Shown: piece after piece, positions 19,601 to 30,475 of the stretch
Numbering within the stretch: position 1 is the first letter of the stretch
Layout: each line of letters opens with the position of its first letter
Source: Crambe crambe
Lineage: Eukaryota; Porifera; Demospongiae; Poecilosclerida; Crambeidae
Direction of reading: 5' to 3'
Length of the DNA stretch: 64,000 nucleotides
NCBI GenBank assembly: GCA_963924555.1
Contig: OZ004598.1
Location: 3,558,501-3,622,500 of the forward strand
Made by a program: the position numbers and the translations under genes
Notes under the pieces: model-generated
What the model was told of the DNA's origin: nothing
Seen by the model: only the letters and a program-made list of their open reading frames with translations
Database searches by the model: none

Positions 19601-20969
19601 CAAAGTTCATACACCTTCCAGGTGCCAAGTTAACTGTAGTGGAAACCTTTCATGATCACCTGCGCCATACAGGCATATGTGCTAACAGTATATGTATAAT
19701 CTCTATGGCATAACATCAATCGTCACTTTAGATCTATGTACACCTGTAATTCTCTTTGGTATAAATACTGGAGTGCAGCGTTAATGGGATAGGATATAGG
19801 AACCCCTTGATGTGTAATATTACTCCCTGAACTGAAGCTCTATAGGTTGTGATATCCCATATAGATTGATTAATAAGAACAGTCACATCTCTCTAATCAG
19901 GCAGAATGATGTGCGTTCTCTTTCATTTTAGCCTCTCCTATTAAATATTTTTCTGCTCATGTTGTTGTTATTGATGCATTTCTCATTGATCAATGCAGAA
20001 GATACTCTCCAGTACGAGGTTGAAATGATGCCCAGTCCCCTACTGCCTTACCACGGCCCTTGCGTGCTGGAGTTGAGGGAGCATGACCTGATCATCTGGA
20101 AGAGTGACACATGGGACGAAGTGGTACGCTGGAAGCTAAACCACCTCCGCTCATTCAAGGCAAAAAAGTTCAAACTCACAATAACAGCTGGAAAGTAAGT
20201 CAAGTATACATACTGAGATCAAAGTTGGTGGCATTTGGCTTAATTTACAATGGAACATCTCAATGTTGACTCTGGACCCCTGCAATGTGAGAGCCTGTAC
20301 AATCATACATACATACATACATACATACATACATGCATACGAATACTAATCATATTAGCTGCCACTGAGCAGTCCTGGTCATGCCAGGATGCCTGGCAAT
20401 TTGGAGTTAAGCATTCCCTTATCCTTGCACCCCCTACTAAGTCATAGGCCTCTCTACTCATACTTGTGTATTATATCACAAGGTGGGTTTGTTCTGTGAG
20501 TAGATGCAACCATAGCATTCTGCAGCTGAACCATCATAAGATGAAACTATAGTACAATGTACTGTAGATTGGGAAATATTCGATGTTGATTTATTTTCGT
20601 GGTCATGTTCAACAATGAAAATTAATCACGGGGGGGGGGGGGGGGGGGTGAACCTTGTACAAAATAGTGTAAAAAAGCATGCAAAAAAAATAATAAACAG
20701 CCAATTTATGTTATGACCTATTATAACTACGCTGCATGTGGGGGAAGCTTTTCTTTGTGTGTCACGCCCACCTTCCTCCCCCATGCACTGGATGTTGCTA
20801 TGACTGTGCATTGACATGTGTCTCTCTCTTGTGATGTAGACGGAGTAGTACTGGACTGGGGGAGTTTATTTTCAAGTGCAAACACAGCCTTCAGATCACA
20901 CATGCCATTGAGACGGTAGTGGCCAAAGTCAAATACAGAAGCAGTCCTCCCCCATCAGTAAGTAGGACC

Positions 20970-21013
<44 letters not shown>

Positions 21014-23329
21014 TTATCGACATAACACCAAAATTGTACTATCCTAATTAGCAATGGTGTCGTAATTATGTAGCTTCTTGGCCACTGATAAGTGTGTGAT
21101 ACAGAAGTTTGATCTATAGTATGTGCAGTATTTGTGGTGGGTACTATCATTGAAACACTCCCTTAGCATATGGTTGGAAACTTTATGGGGTTAAATTATC
21201 GTGGATTCGTGCTTTGTGCACTATTAATTTTATATCATTCTCTCTTCTTCTTCTTTTTTTTTTTTTTTGCTAAACCACGAAAATTTTACCCCACGAAAAG
21301 TGTCATGATACAGAATACATACTTTACCTCCTTTTTCTTGCATACACACAAGCAGAACTCACACTCCCAAAAGACCAAGTCTCCCGTAGAGAGCACACAT
21401 TCTGTCCCTCCTCCTCCTCCTCCCCGTTCTGTCCCCCCCATCAGCATCCCCGACATTAGAGACCCCATCATGGACACGATTCACAACTCTCTTGCTGGCA
21501 ACCCCATAATGACTAGCGTACCCAATTTCGTTCCTCCTGATGTTTATGATACAATACAAGACACACCATATGACGAATATGGGAAATTGGATTATGTAGG
21601 ACAGGGGGGACCAGTAGGGGATGCCTCACGTCCAAAGAACCTTCCGTTATCAAATGGAGCCAACAATAATAATCCGCCATCTCAAGAAGCTGTTACTGGT
21701 TACGGGAAGTTGAATCACCCCAGTACTCGGGGGAGTTTGAGCCCACCTAATAGGAGGAGCCCTCCGGAGAGATTGACTCCTTCTTGTCGGGTGAACAACC
21801 ACAGCACTCCTATAGGGGACCATCCTGTAGAAGAGTATGGCAAACTTGACCACAATAGCCGAGCGAAGAGCCCCTGCATACCTCTACCTCAACTTAGTCA
21901 CTCCAAACCTGGATATGAAGACTTCAAAGGCCCTTCTCCTCAGATCAAACCTTCAAGACCTGGATATGAAGATATCGATTTAGATTTTTCACAGAAAGCT
22001 CCCATTCTGGTACCAAAAATCAAGCCTTCTAAACCAGGATACGAAGATATTGACCTGGATCTCGATGGGGCTACCAATGCTGTTTGTTCTATTTCAGTCC
22101 CCAAAGCCAAATCTCCATCCTTGAACCGACGAGGAGTACCTCCCCCAAAGCCCGCTCCTTACAAACAGTCGAATAGTCCTGCGATGAAACCGAAGTTCCA
22201 AAAACCACTCCCTCCACCTCACCAGCCAAGGAAACAGACATCAGAGCCACCAAAGCAGCCAGAGGAATATGGCAGGCTTGACCATTCGGTTGGTGCGGCA
22301 GTCCAGGACATGTATGAGAGTTTAGACGACAGACCACTGCAAGTGGTTCATCCTAAAAGATTCTCGCATAATCCGACCGTCAGTCCTTCACTGGAGGACT
22401 ATGGAGAGTTAGATCATAACATTAACAGAGCATGGGAAGGCAATCGCACAAGGAAATTAGGTGGGAGCTTAAAGGCCTCTAAAAGTGATTCGTTGGTGTT
22501 GGAGGAGAAATCTAGTTTAGCACCCCAAGCACAAGACAGTTACGCTGTGTTACACAATGTGATGCCTGCTCAAACCAGAATGAAACTTCGACACACGGTC
22601 CATGGGCAAACGGAACGGAAGAACATAGAGAACCAAGAGGAGTATGGAAAACTTCATCATGATGCAAATATTTCCAGTAATAGTAAATCAAGTCACAAAC
22701 CGATTCCTTTCCCCAAACCTAATTCCTTGATGTCGCCGCAGGAGGAGTATGGTCATCTCGACAGAAAACTCCCAACTCATACAAAATTTGATCCTTATGG
22801 ATCGCTTCCATCAGAAACACAAGATCCAGAGAAAATCAGCATCAAATCTAACTCCAGTGCTGACTCTGGGACTAAAATTGAGCTAAATGATAACATTGAA
22901 GAAGAAAGCTCAGGTGTTGCAATGTATAGCATGGTTTCAAAACCGAAGAAGCTGAAAAAGAAGACAAAAAGCTTTGACGAGAGTATTTCTTCTCGTAGCG
23001 CCCCCCCATCTGGCTACGAGAATACCACACCCATCACTGCTTCCAATGCACAAATGGCAGCAACAGTGGGAGCTTCAAGTGCAAGTCCTCCGTTGGCTCC
23101 ACCAAGGTCACCACAACAAGCTAGAAAACGCTACCAAAATGTTGGAGCAGACGGTCGTATACTGGTCGAAGAAGCACCGGATGCAGTAGTGCACGTACAC
23201 ATGAATGGTAAGGGGCCAAGCAGTCTGACGAGTCCCCCGGAGTCTGCAGCAGTTGGAGTGGGCACTTCATCCTCTAAACCCATTCCTGCTGCTCGACCAA
23301 AGACAAAACCAAAACCTAAACTGTCTTAA
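13696..23329 (+). CDS. DOK-like docking protein B (PH-like + PTB + long YGxL-repeat tail), 5 exons
   Basis: Exons 13696-13800, 14520-14805, 19999-20194, 20840-20957 and 21356-23329 have GT-AG introns and compatible phases (2,679 nt, 892 aa). The ATG at 13696 is the first in frame. Exons 1-2 encode a PH-like domain (about residues 13-128; VVKKGSLKYKAS start, DEWVRCLNAVL end). Exons 3-4 encode an IRS/DOK-type PTB domain (about 131-230; DLIIWKS, GEFIFKC). The single large last exon is a disordered tail with eight Y-G-x-L motifs (for example EYGKLDH), four GYED/GYEN motifs, other YxxL sites and proline-rich SH3 ligands (PPPPPPRSVPP, PPPKPAP). The layout indicates a tyrosine-phosphorylated scaffold. 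Intron 2 is 5.2 kb and repeat-rich. The gene is divergent from docking gene A and is probably its ancient paralogue with an unrelated tail. Confidence 0.85.
16018..17075. mobile_element. Foldback element with about 300 bp inverted arms
   Basis: The left arm (about 16021-16350, starting GAAAGGCAGTGATTATG) is repeated in inverted orientation at about 16800-17072 (ending CATAATCACTGCCTTTCC). Both contain the block around TGATGTAGAAGTTCTCTTAC. It lies in intron 2 of docking gene B. No transposase is visible. Confidence 0.75.
18596..18684. repeat. Tandem duplication, about 42 bp unit
   Basis: The block GACATCCTGAAATC...GGGGTAATGGCCCTTAA occurs twice in succession, with a short GGGAGG expansion in the second copy. 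It is intronic to docking gene B. Confidence 0.75.
18966..18993. repeat. Homopolymer C tract
   Basis: A long run of C is embedded in intron 2 of docking gene B. Similar C or G tracts occur at about 10731-10744 and 20631-20648. Their lengths are likely unreliable in an assembly. Confidence 0.8.
19333..19462. mobile_element. Small inverted-repeat element with GTATAGC/GCTATAC ends
   Basis: TGTATAGCACGATATTTTC at about 19336 is matched by the inverted GAAAATATTTTCGCTATAC near 19438-19458, with further inner complementarity around the TCGTGG motif. Related AAATT.CGTGG sequences occur near 20590 and 21195-21300 in the same gene. Confidence 0.6.
20969..21012. repeat. (GTT)n microsatellite
   Basis: About 14 GTT units lie just downstream of the exon 4 donor in the last intron of docking gene B. 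Confidence 0.95.
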
Positions 23330-23629
23330 CATAGCTTGTAACGATTACAAGCTGCAGTCAGAATTATAGTACTATTACTCCTGAGTCCTTACTTTCACTG
23401 GGTGATATAATAATCATAAACATTAATTTTTATTCATTTAAATTTTTAATGATAATAGCTTCAAGGAGCTGCGTCAATTCAACATGTTGTATGAGGCAAG
23501 ACATCGACTCAAACTGCATGCTTTGGCTCAGGAGTTGTTGGTCTCTCAACAACTTTATTTTTACGACTCGCGCACATTAAAAGAATATTGCATTCAAAAG
23601 GAGAAATTATTATACTCCACATGTCAATC
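23330..23629. other. Intergenic region between convergent genes
   Basis: This interval separates the stop codons of docking gene B and the proteasome gene and should hold both 3' UTRs. TTTATT near 23553 would read AATAAA on the minus strand, suitable as a polyadenylation signal for the proteasome gene. Confidence 0.5.
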
Positions 23630-24265
23630 TTATGAACTCTCTATCTCCATTTGAGAGGTAGAGGCAGAATTCTCTGCCTTGTACAACTTCTTATCTGATA
23701 TCCCATCTTCCCCGATAATATAGTAACTGAAATTGGGCAGGTTGATGGAGAACCTCTCTTGAATCTCACTGAAACATTTCTTCAAGAGGGCTTCGGCTTC
23801 TACCACAGACATGTCTGGTCTGTGTTCTTTGTCCATTATTCCAAGGATAAAGAACGAGCCGTATCCATGGGCCCCATACGGAAGTTCAGCCATAGTACCG
23901 AGATAGTCCATGTAGTACAGGCTTGGCTTCTTACTCATTGGGTCAAAACCACCCATCAAGAGATTTGCCAAGTAAGGATGACGGCTTCGAATGTGTTGGG
24001 CTAATTCGTTACGTGTGTAGTTGGCTGCAGCATGTGGTGAGAGAGAGTAGCCATTCCTCATGCGATACAAAGCAATGTTTTTCTGAATGTACTCTCCGAA
24101 GTAGCTAGTGTCACCAGGTTCTCCACACACCACCATGCCAATGCTTTTGTCTAGCTTGAAGAGCTTGTCCTGGTCCTGTTTCATGGTCAGAATACTCCTT
24201 CCAGCCTTATTGTCGTGTGCTATAATGACAAAGTCGTTGCATTTTAATCCTATTAAACACTCCAT
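23630..24265 (-). CDS. PSMB2: Proteasome subunit beta type-2 (beta4 of the 20S core)
   Basis: A single-exon frame encodes 211 residues beginning MECLIGLKCNDFVIIAHDN, matching the family pattern of PSMB2 (MEYLIGI-type start with no N-terminal propeptide). Conserved stretches include GEPGDTSYFGEYIQKN, YRMRNGYSLSPHAAANYTR, the LYYMDYLGTMAELPYGAHGYG segment in part, and LLKKCFSEIQERF. This beta subunit lacks a catalytic N-terminal Thr and is structural in the beta ring of the 20S proteasome. Length is close to the 201 residues of the vertebrate protein. The extra residues form a Ser/Glu-rich C-terminal end. It is transcribed divergently from the aminopeptidase gene, 211 bp between start codons. 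Confidence 0.97.
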   Translation of the reverse strand: MECLIGLKCNDFVIIAHDNKAGRSILTMKQDQDKLFKLDKSIGMVVCGEPGDTSYFGEYIQKNIALYRMRNGYSLSPHAAANYTRNELAQHIRSRHPYLANLLMGGFDPMSKKPSLYYMDYLGTMAELPYGAHGYGSFFILGIMDKEHRPDMSVVEAEALLKKCFSEIQERFSINLPNFSYYIIGEDGISDKKLYKAENSASTSQMEIESS

Positions 24266-24476
24266 CTCTTCAGTAAGCCTGAAGGACCTTCAAACCTTGA
24301 TGCAGTTGCTTTGTTGTAGACAACTCAACCTTTTTTTTCAGAGTGTAAAATTAGAAAGTGCACGTGGTGCTTTCGTATAATTTGATACGATCGCATTATT
24401 TGTAGTTCGCATTGTTTTTCAGTGGGTGAGTTCTTCCTTACAACACGTGTGTATAAAGAAAGCTGGAAGGCATAAA
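24266..24476. promoter_or_regulatory. Probable bidirectional promoter of PSMB2 and the aminopeptidase gene
   Basis: Only 211 bp separate the two divergent ATG codons, so both promoters must overlap or be shared. CACGTG (about 24360) and CACGTG-like ACACGTG (about 24443) E-box-type motifs are present; a TATA box is not evident. Confidence 0.6.
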
Positions 24477-27400
24477 ATGGGTGTGAAGGTAGAATTTCTA
24501 GAGAAGGTGCCCTCTGGTGATCCCTCAGAGAGGCCATGCACTATTCTGGGAAAGAAAACTAACCTACAGTCCGTTCCCTTTGAGAAGGTGTCATCCTACC
24601 TCGGAAGCAAAGTCACTGAAGAGGTATATATATTTTCTACCAGCTCTGGTATTACATTTTTTTCCCTGTGCATCCAATCTTCTCTCTCTTCCTCCTTTTA
24701 AGTGTCAAAAATTGTAATCTAATGCTCTCTTGTCACAACTTTGTGATGGTTCATTGTTGGTATGTATTGGATTATGAGGATTGAATTACAATTTCCCATT
24801 GGAACTTACTCACATTACTCACATTATGAACCAATGTGGTGCCAGTGCAAGTAAAGCCTGGACACATTTGGGACCAAGAGGTGTTGAATCCAATGCAATA
24901 ATGGACAGTTACTGCAGGGCTCAGAGCAACACTCTATTATTGTCCGGATATGATTATCTAATAGCACTTTTAAGTGTAAAACTATAATAGAAAGATTGGT
25001 CAGACAAAGGCGGAAAATGACCGGACATAAATTGACCGGAAAATGTCCCAAGCTGTATGTACCTGACGGTATTGCTTGTGTAAATTCACTGGAAAAGCTG
25101 TGGCTGTGAAGTAGTCCAATCCTCCAGTTGATTGCCAACTCTTCATTCACCATTCCTTATATTAATTATGCAGGGTTCTGCCCACACTGGTTGACAGTGG
25201 CCATTTTTGGCCACCACTCATTATAGGCTTGTAGCTACTATATTATACAATATTTCATATCAGTGATGGTTTTAATCATCAAAAGGGACACCCATAAAAT
25301 GAAGTGCCACCACTCGAGAATCCTGGGCAGAACCCTGTTAATATCAGATCTGGGTTTGATCTACGTATGATGGAACCTCTCTTAGTGAACACCCTATATA
25401 CACTACAGGATGCAATACAAAAAAAACAAAACCTTCTCCCTATATGGACATTTTTCAAGGAACCAAACCGATCCTCAGAAGAGTGGACACCTCTCTATTA
25501 AGGAAAATAAGGCCGGCAAGAATAGCTGGTCCACTATATAGAATTATAGAGGTTCTACAGCTCCTATTTGCTAGGTCATCCAGGGTTCTCCCCAAACTGA
25601 TTGGTCTTGAATACCACATTAAAGGATTTTGATATTCTTGTGGGGTTATTAAAATACATTGTTTTACCCACAAACGGGCCCTATCAGAGTGGTGTTGCAC
25701 CTCTCTAACACCCTGTCATTTGATCTATGTGCATACAACATACAGTACTGGTTGCTATTCAATAATAATACAGAGGTTTTTCAGGGAAATTGATCGTCAG
25801 ACGTCCAACTACTACGCATGCGTAACTGCTTGAATTTTTGAAATTGCACTCAGATTTGGAAAGGACTTTAGAGAAGTAAGCTTTAAAGAGCTAGCTAGTG
25901 ACTGTTCTAACCTATTAGCATGCCATTCACCGAGATTTTTGAGGCTCAAAAGTTGAGCATGCGTGAAAATGCACACTCATCACTTTGCAAGATTCCCTAA
26001 AACCTCTGTATTCCATTACCAAGTGGTCATGACTGAAGACTATATTGTTAGGATGTAGCGAGGAAATTGACATCTTTTTTGTTTCAGACGTGGAAAGCTG
26101 CTGTGCAGTCTCTCAGCAGCTGCTCCAGCAGCTCGTGCAGCTTGTGGTTGAACAAGGCCACTGTGGGAGGAATCCCCTCCATTGCTAGTCGTCATAACAC
26201 TTCCTCTCGAAGCCATGCCCTCACCAAGCTAGTGCAGTCTGAAAAGAAGGCTGGTGAGAAAGTTGCAATCATTGTGAGTCAAGATCATATAGTGGTGATG
26301 GTCAAGATATAGTGGTGATGGTCAAGTTTATAGATCTAGCCATGTTAAAAATACCCAGTTGCATTCTCCTTGATTAGAAGGGGGTCCAGTCATTGTCCTG
26401 GGCTATAGATATGTCAGAAAGCAGTCAAGTCACGAGGGAGGGGTATTCAAATGTGATAGTACTTGAGAAAAGGGTCACTTATCATGCAAAACATTTGCCA
26501 TGTAGATCTCCAGATTAAGAGCTCTAGAATGATACCAATAACTCCATTTTGAATTTTTGCTCCATAAGACCCCTACCATCACATTTGGTATTTAATTGCA
26601 GGTGGTTTGTGAACACAGCGAGATTTTAGCTTCAGGCTGTGGCATTTCTCGAGCCTTTCCTGTCTACAATCAGAAGTCAGGAGTTGACAACAAAGATCAG
26701 ACTGTTCAAGTTGGCTTCATCCCTTTGAGCACTCCTTTTGCTGGGGAAGAAGCAAATTGTTTAAATGATTTGTGTCAAGGTATTCGTCTTGCTCAAGAGA
26801 TTGTGGACGCTCCTACTAACTTCATGCATACTGATGCCTTCCTTGATGTAAGTGTGTAAGTACAACAGTGCTGCTATGTGAGTAGAGGACGTTTCTTAAT
26901 TGTACAGCTCAGAATAGCAGAACTAAATAATAGTTAGACAACGAGACCAAGGGATCTACGGTCTATTTAGAAACCTGAGAGCCCTGGGATGTAGCGTCTT
27001 GAGCGCAGCGAGGGCGCTACTAAGGGCCCGAAGGTTTCTAAACAGACCATAGATCCCGTTGGTCGAGGTGTCTAACTTATTTAGACTATATAGCCAATCA
27101 CTGGATTTGTTTAACTTACCTCAACACGCACTTGGAAACAATAACCATGGTTTTTTTAATGCAACAAACATGAATCAGAGCGCACCTAGAAACAATAGCC
27201 GTGGCCACCATGATGCGTTGCTAGAATTGGACCAATTGGAATGACCATCTTTACCGGGTTTTCATCCTAGGGCAAGTGAATTCTAAGTGTCATAAGGCAC
27301 ACCAAATGGACTTTGATTGTGACTAGCTATAGTCTAAAGTCTATTTGCATTCACCTTGCCCCTTGATCATTCACTATAACTGCTATAACTTTCTCAATTC

Positions 27401-29235
27401 TTAACAAAATTTCTAGTTTAATGCATCAACAGAGAGCTGATTATCCACTCTCTCTACTGGTGTCTGAAATTTGAAATTTGGTTATAGCAATGAATGATCA
27501 AGGGGCAAGGTGAATGCAAATGGACTTTAATAACACAGCTGGAATAACACATGTTGCATTTGAGAAGTTGAGGTGATTCACTGTACGTACAATCTTATCT
27601 CATTCAAATTTAGAAAATTCGTGAAGTGGGTGATGTGCTTGGCATCAAGCCTGTCATCATTCAGGGGGCAGAACTGGATGAAAAAGGATTTGGTGGTACA
27701 TACAAACATAATGTGACAATCGAGGGTAGAAATCCAAAGTTTACTTTTGTCATGACTGATGCTTTACAATAAAATTTTCTGCCTTTCGAACTTTTTTTTT
27801 TCAAAAGTAGAAAGTTTTGATTTCTACCCTCGACTGTCACATAATCTATAATAAAAATTGGTGTTTATGAGAAACCAGTATATGTGATAGTACTTGAGAA
27901 GAAGGAAATGAGTTATTTTTTAAAGGTTTTAATCTAGAGCTTTATAATTATGTAGCTTGTAAACTTAACGGGAGTGGTGGATACACCCCTTGCTGCAGGG
28001 TTCCTAGGGTTCAAAGGGGCATTTGTCTCTTCCCCTTGAATGAAGTCTTGGTGGGGTGCATTGTACGTATGAATTATGATGATGGTTCTAGGTATCTTTG
28101 GGGTGGGAAAGGCTGCAGTGCACCAACCGGCCCTAGCAGTGCTGAGTCACACACCTCCTGGAGCTACGGAAACCATTTGCTGGGTGGGAAAGGGCATCGT
28201 CTATGATACAGGTGGACTTTCCATAAAAGGAAAGGTACGTAGCAACATGAAGAGTCTCTATACACATTCACTTGGGATTAGAGAATTAATTTTGTATATC
28301 ATATACCTTCTCAGTTCTTAATCCTTAATTTCAAAGATCAGCAGACAATGAAATGTAGTCTTTCTTGCTCACCATCACGATACATATGTACAGTGTACAG
28401 TGGATTCCAGTGATCTTGCAACATGAAATTCAGAACACCAAACCAAAATTTACATAGCTTCCTTTTAAGTAGCCCAATTCTAAAGCCACAATTAAGTCCT
28501 TAAAAAAAGGAGGCTATGCTAAATTTTGATTTGGTGTTCTGTTGCAAGATTACTGCAATGCATTGAGCATAAATGGCATTTAAGATACCAGTATTTGTTT
28601 GACTCTACAGTATTTCCAAACATCCTCTGATGATGATTTTCCCCTTACCATAGTTGGTTCACCCAACTACTTATATATGTTCTTATTGTGTATAGACGGC
28701 TATGCCAGGCATGAAGAGAGATTGTGGTGGAGCAGCTGGTATTCTAGGTGCCTTTCAAGCAGCTGTCAAAATGGTAAGCCCAAAAAGAAAAAGAGCAACA
28801 GCAACAACAACAACAAAAACAACAACAAAACAATACCAATAACAACAACAATAACAACAACAGCAACAACAACAAAAACAACAATAAAACAATACCAATA
28901 ACGATAACACAGTGATGGTTGTAGTGTCCAATAAGAAGAAACATCATAATAGTTGGGAATCTAGAAACAGTAGTGTTATCTGCAATACATAATGTTATCG
29001 ATGTTCTCAGGGGTTCAAGCAGAATCTCCATGCCTTGTTCTGCCTGGCAGAAAATGCAGTCGGCCCCGCTGCCACTCGTCCTGATGACATCCACACTCTA
29101 TACTCTGGCAAGACTGTTGAGATCAACAACACTGACGCAGAGGGACGCTTGGTGCTGGGGGACGGAGTTGCCTATGCCAGGAAGATCCTCAATGCAGATT
29201 GGGTGGTAGACATGGCCACTCTCACTGGTGCTCAG
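24477..29235 (+). CDS. NPEPL1: NPEPL1-like M17 leucyl aminopeptidase, 3' end not found
   Basis: Seven exons join in phase: 24477-24623, 26088-26273, 26602-26847, 27614-27695, 28092-28234, 28696-28773 and 29011-29235 (369 codons). The sequence follows the NPEPL1 branch of peptidase family M17 throughout. Metal and active-site residues are present: Lys254 and Asp259 in [13 protein letters not shown], Lys266 in IKGK, Asp277 in KRDCGG, and Asp336, Glu338 and Arg340 in [10 protein letters not shown]. The last exon ends at MATLTGAQ with a good donor (GTGAGC), but the remaining 130-150 residues of the family were not found before the next gene at 30476 nor in the 10 kb beyond. The gene is therefore truncated, misassembled, or has distant last exons. 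Predicted role is cytosolic removal of N-terminal residues from peptides. Confidence 0.85.
25769..26010. mobile_element. Small inverted-repeat element with TACAGAGGTTTT ends
   Basis: TACAGAGGTTTTTCAGGGAA at the left end is matched by TTCCCTAAAACCTCTGTA at the right. It lies just before exon 2 of the aminopeptidase gene and shares its ends with the element at 6972-7138. Confidence 0.7.
26281..26325. repeat. Tandem duplication, about 21 bp unit
   Basis: ATATAGTGGTGATGGTCAAG is repeated twice directly after exon 2 of the aminopeptidase gene. Confidence 0.8.
26934..27330. mobile_element. Repeat family R1, copy 1 (foldback head plus unique tail)
   Basis: The first 142 bp fold back: TTAGACAACGAGACCAA (26934) pairs with TTGGTCGAGGTGTCTAA (ending 27075), with GGGATCTACGGTCTATTTAG pairing internally. 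The following about 220 bp, including CAATAACCATGG and CACCTAGAAACAATA, recur together with the foldback at 56206-56612. It lies in the intron between aminopeptidase exons 3 and 4. Confidence 0.8.
27713..27840. mobile_element. 128 bp MITE with ATAAT target duplication
   Basis: Terminal inverted repeats GTGACAATCGAGGGTAGAAA and TTTCTACCCTCGACTGTCAC define the ends. ATAAT flanks it on both sides (27708-27712 and 27841-27845) as a likely 5 bp target duplication. It lies right after aminopeptidase exon 4. Confidence 0.85.
28795..28915. repeat. Imperfect (CAA)n/(AAC)n array
   Basis: AAC/CAA trinucleotides with interruptions, including a partial duplication of the block AACAAAACAATACCAATAAC, fill the start of the intron after aminopeptidase exon 6. 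Confidence 0.85.
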
Positions 29236-30475
29236 GTGAGCTGTACATAGCAAGATTTAGTATTCAGCATATGTTCACTGTTCTATGTCCAAGCAATGCT
29301 ACATAATGCATGATGCATGGTACTTATACAAATACAATCATAACTTAAGAAGGTAATTTTAACCAACCCTGGTGCTCAGGTAAGCTCTAGCAGCAGCACT
29401 AGCTACTTCAAAATCCAACAGACTACAAGGTAAGTAGTATATCACTCATTGACACTGGTGCTCGGGTAATTAAAGCAAAATTATAGCAGTTAACTCTGCT
29501 ACAGTACAGGATACAGTAGATAGGCTTCTGGTTCCCTTTACCAACCCAAGCAAAGTAGGGAAAGGGTCTGGTGATTGGACTACAGTCATGCTGTTCCTAA
29601 GTAGCAACATCTTATGTCCATGATGACCATTACCAGACTTCATGGATGAGCATGATGACCATTACCAGACTTATGTACCCCCACTGCCATACCCGTAATG
29701 GTAACAGTAATCAGTGCTTATGATAAGAAATTGAAATTTACCTGGACATGATCTCTCCACAAAGTATAGTTCGTCCTAACATTTAACTGGACATTGCATC
29801 AGTGCAGTACTTTTGTCCTGACAAACAAAATTAATAATGACCAGACATATGCCAATATTGGCCGGAAAATGTCAGGTGTCAGGGCTGTTATCATAAGCTT
29901 TGGTAATTTCAGCATGTGGTTGGGTTATGTACATTGAAGCATGATTTGTGTAATTTTTGAACTTGATTAGTCAAAAGGCTGTCATTACTGTGACCACCTT
30001 TGGGCTAGGAAAAGTTGCCTTAACTGAAGCTGAAAATGGTTGAATGTTTGCAGCATGACACTATTATTGCATCCCTGATAATCTTCCAAGAAAAGGAAAC
30101 ACTGAAACAAAATAATGTGTAGCTGATATGCCATGGCTATTACTACCACTTCACTGAATTTGTAATACTAGCAGAAAGTATTCTTACAGTGTGTGTGTGT
30201 GTGTGGTGGGGAAGCCATTGCCTTGCCTTTCAAGTGTGACACTTGCCAGCATGCCTTTACGCCCGAGGTTAGGGGTGCGCTCCTCTGCCAAAGGTAGATT
30301 GAATATAAACCTGGAGGTCTCAACGACACTTTAGAGCAAGCGGTGACAACATCAGTGTCTGGTGATACCCTAGAAGTGTTACTTGTGGCATTTTTTGGAG
30401 TAAAGTGTACATCCTTTTGGAGTGGTCACATACTACATACTCATAAACCATAATATAATTAACATACTATTGTTA
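29236..30475. other. Non-coding stretch after the last detectable aminopeptidase exon
   Basis: No exon resembling the rest of an M17 peptidase is visible. The block TGGTGCTCAGGTAAGC at about 29370, and a weaker copy at about 29455, echo the end and donor of the last exon. A 22 bp unit (CATGATGACCATTACCAGAC) is repeated near 29620-29670, and a GT microsatellite lies at about 30189-30205. Confidence 0.55.

Noticed and set aside
21170-21355. N-terminal extension of the large docking B exon (ATG-like start at 21170 with poly-Phe)
   Set aside because: The poly-T encoded Phe run precedes a good acceptor (CACAAGCAG at 21355) and lies within an intronic repeat. The coding exon starts at 21356.
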